This document shows positions 5,346-6,035 of a stretch of DNA of 6,035 nt, piece after piece. The translations under genes and the position numbers were made by a program. Every line of letters begins with the position of its first letter. Positions within the stretch are counted from its first letter, which is position 1. Below the pieces are notes generated by a model. The model did not search any database and had not been told where the DNA came from. It saw only the letters and a list, made by a program, of their open reading frames with translations. The stretch spans positions 1-6,035 of the forward strand of contig CAUDYH010000086.1 of NCBI GenBank assembly GCA_958453575.1, written 5' to 3'. Source of the DNA: an uncultured Collinsella sp. (GTDB taxonomy: Bacteria > Actinomycetota > Coriobacteriia > Coriobacteriales > Coriobacteriaceae).

Positions 5346-5368
5346 CGAAGCGCACGTTGGTACGCGAG
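5346..5368 (-). repeat. Second copy of the GGTACGCGAG hairpin core
   Basis: This matches 3756-3778 at 21 of 23 positions, sharing CGAAGCG, AC and TTGGTACGCGAG. The apical stem here (5350-5355 with 5360-5365) has one C/A mismatch. Like the first copy, it lies just after a minus-strand stop codon, 29 bases beyond the end of the permease gene. Confidence 0.6.
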
Positions 5369-5396
5369 GAGGGTCGGAGTCCCAGAACCGGGTGCT

Positions 5397-6035
5397 CTAG
5401 TTCTCCTCGGCCTCGGCGGCCTCCTCAGCGAGACGCTGGGCTGCGAGCTCAGGGGTCAGACCCTTGTACTCTTCCTTGCGGCCCTTAGCGCTGACGACGC
5501 GGACGACCTCGCCGATGAGCACGAGCACGATGAAGATGACGATCATCGGGACCTTGTCGCCAATTTCAGCAGCGGAGAACGGAATCAGCGTTGCAACGAT
5601 GGCAAGAACCAGCTCGATGCAGGGGATGGCGAGCATAACCTTCATCATGGCGCCCTTAAACGGGAACGTGAAGATGCGCTCACGGTTCGGGTCGTTCTTA
5701 CGAAGGTTGAGGAATGCCGGGAACATCGGGATGTAGGTGAGCAGCAGGAAGACGACGGAGGTGCCGAAGAGCATCCAGAAGACACCGTTGGAGATGGCGT
5801 CGATGGGAACGAGCTGCAGGCACAGCACCAGGGAGGCAACGACAGCGTTGACCAGGTTGGCGCCGTTGGGCATGTCGTCCTCGGAGATCATCGAGGCGAA
5901 GACCTTGGGCATGTTGCCGTGCTCAGCAGCATAGCGAGCGACGGAGTTGACGCCGAAGGACCAAGCAGCCATGTTGGCGAACAGGGTAATCAGGAAGGCG
6001 ATGCAGATGACCTTGAAGATCATGGAATCGCCCAC
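5397..6035 (-). CDS. APC-family permease, C-terminal part (right-hand copy)
   Basis: The last 212 residues of a membrane carrier are visible; the gene continues past the right edge, so the GTG codon at the edge is internal. The segment aligns well to about residues 267-469 of the complete permease at 1874-3283. Shared stretches include ITLFANM, WSFGVN, YAAEHGNMP, MPNGA, FWMLFGTSVVFLL, YIPMFPAFLNLRK and ELVLAIVATLIP, covering roughly the last four or five membrane helices. The start region, substrate helix 1 and the helix 6 signature lie outside. The C-terminal 30 residues (KEEYKGLTPELAAQRLAEEA onwards) form an acidic, alanine-rich probable helix in the cytoplasm, quite different from the basic tail of the paralogue. 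It lies upstream of the complete aguA in the same direction, so a transporter-enzyme pairing for agmatine uptake is likely, though the substrate is inferred. Confidence 0.9.
   Translation of the reverse strand: MGDSMIFKVICIAFLITLFANMAAWSFGVNSVARYAAEHGNMPKVFASMISEDDMPNGANLVNAVVASLVLCLQLVPIDAISNGVFWMLFGTSVVFLLLTYIPMFPAFLNLRKNDPNRERIFTFPFKGAMMKVMLAIPCIELVLAIVATLIPFSAAEIGDKVPMIVIFIVLVLIGEVVRVVSAKGRKEEYKGLTPELAAQRLAEEAAEAEEN

Larger units (their letters stand above)
5030..5396 (-). other. Hairpin-rich leader between the right-hand permease and aguA
   Basis: No gene is seen in these 367 bases. Successive inverted repeats are present: GGGCAC/GTGCCC (5293-5298 with 5317-5322, with GCCTC/GAGGC inside), GTCGGG/CCCGAC (5326-5331 with 5341-5346), TGGGGTGGG/CCCACCCCA (5222-5230 with 5258-5266, with GAGC-AATA-GCTC inside), CGCACCGG/CCGGTGCG (5154-5161 with 5178-5185), CCCCG/CGGGG (5111-5115 with 5124-5128) and GCGGG-TTA-CCCGC (5066-5078). 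On the minus strand the 5222-5266 hairpin is followed by ATCTCTCTT, the best candidate for a permease terminator, though its T run is poor. No known riboswitch consensus was recognised. Confidence 0.5.

Noticed and set aside
5030..5396. A known riboswitch class in the aguA leader
   Set aside because: The hairpins are clear but I could not match them to any known consensus, so only a structured leader is claimed.
5095..5400. 101-codon plus-strand frame in the aguA leader
   Set aside because: The frame is crossed by six hairpins and lacks a ribosome site and coding-like base usage.

Overview
The window looks like a chromosomal segment of a fairly GC-rich, gut-type actinobacterium. Codons favour G or C in the third position, Shine-Dalgarno sites are strong, and protein sequences and gene neighbours are of the kind seen in Coriobacteriia such as Collinsella. 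That placement is inferred from general familiarity, not from a search. No tRNA, rRNA, CRISPR array, transposase or phage gene is visible.

The central theme is agmatine catabolism. Reading the minus strand in its direction of transcription (right to left), the order is: the C-terminal part of an APC-family permease (5397-6035, runs off the right edge); a 367-nt leader rich in hairpins; a complete agmatine deiminase (3824-5029); a structured 3' region and a strong intrinsic terminator (3592-3628); a large inverted repeat with a candidate promoter (3504-3586); a possible small Cys-rich ORF (3273-3455) overlapping the start of a second, complete APC permease (1874-3283); and, at the far left, the N-terminus of a second agmatine deiminase (1-266, runs off the left edge). 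Two plus-strand genes lie between the second permease and the left deiminase: a LuxR-type regulator (445-1248), divergent from that deiminase, and a 63-residue protein of unknown function (1647-1838), convergent with the permease.

The likely working model is import of agmatine, perhaps in exchange for putrescine, by the APC permeases. Cytoplasmic deimination to N-carbamoylputrescine and ammonia follows, with expression set by the LuxR-type protein. The permease and deiminase genes each occur twice, giving a permease-aguA-permease-(regulator)-aguA layout that suggests duplication and divergence of a two-gene module. The downstream steps (putrescine carbamoyltransferase or N-carbamoylputrescine amidase, and carbamate kinase) are not in the window.

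The less ordinary content is in the intergenic DNA: a 94-nt compound palindrome just after the complete aguA, a 23-nt core of it repeated (21 of 23 bases) after the right-hand permease, a 24-bp inverted repeat bracketing a putative promoter, an oppositely oriented pair of about 20-nt motifs between the regulator and the small gene, and a dyad in the divergent regulator/aguA promoter region.
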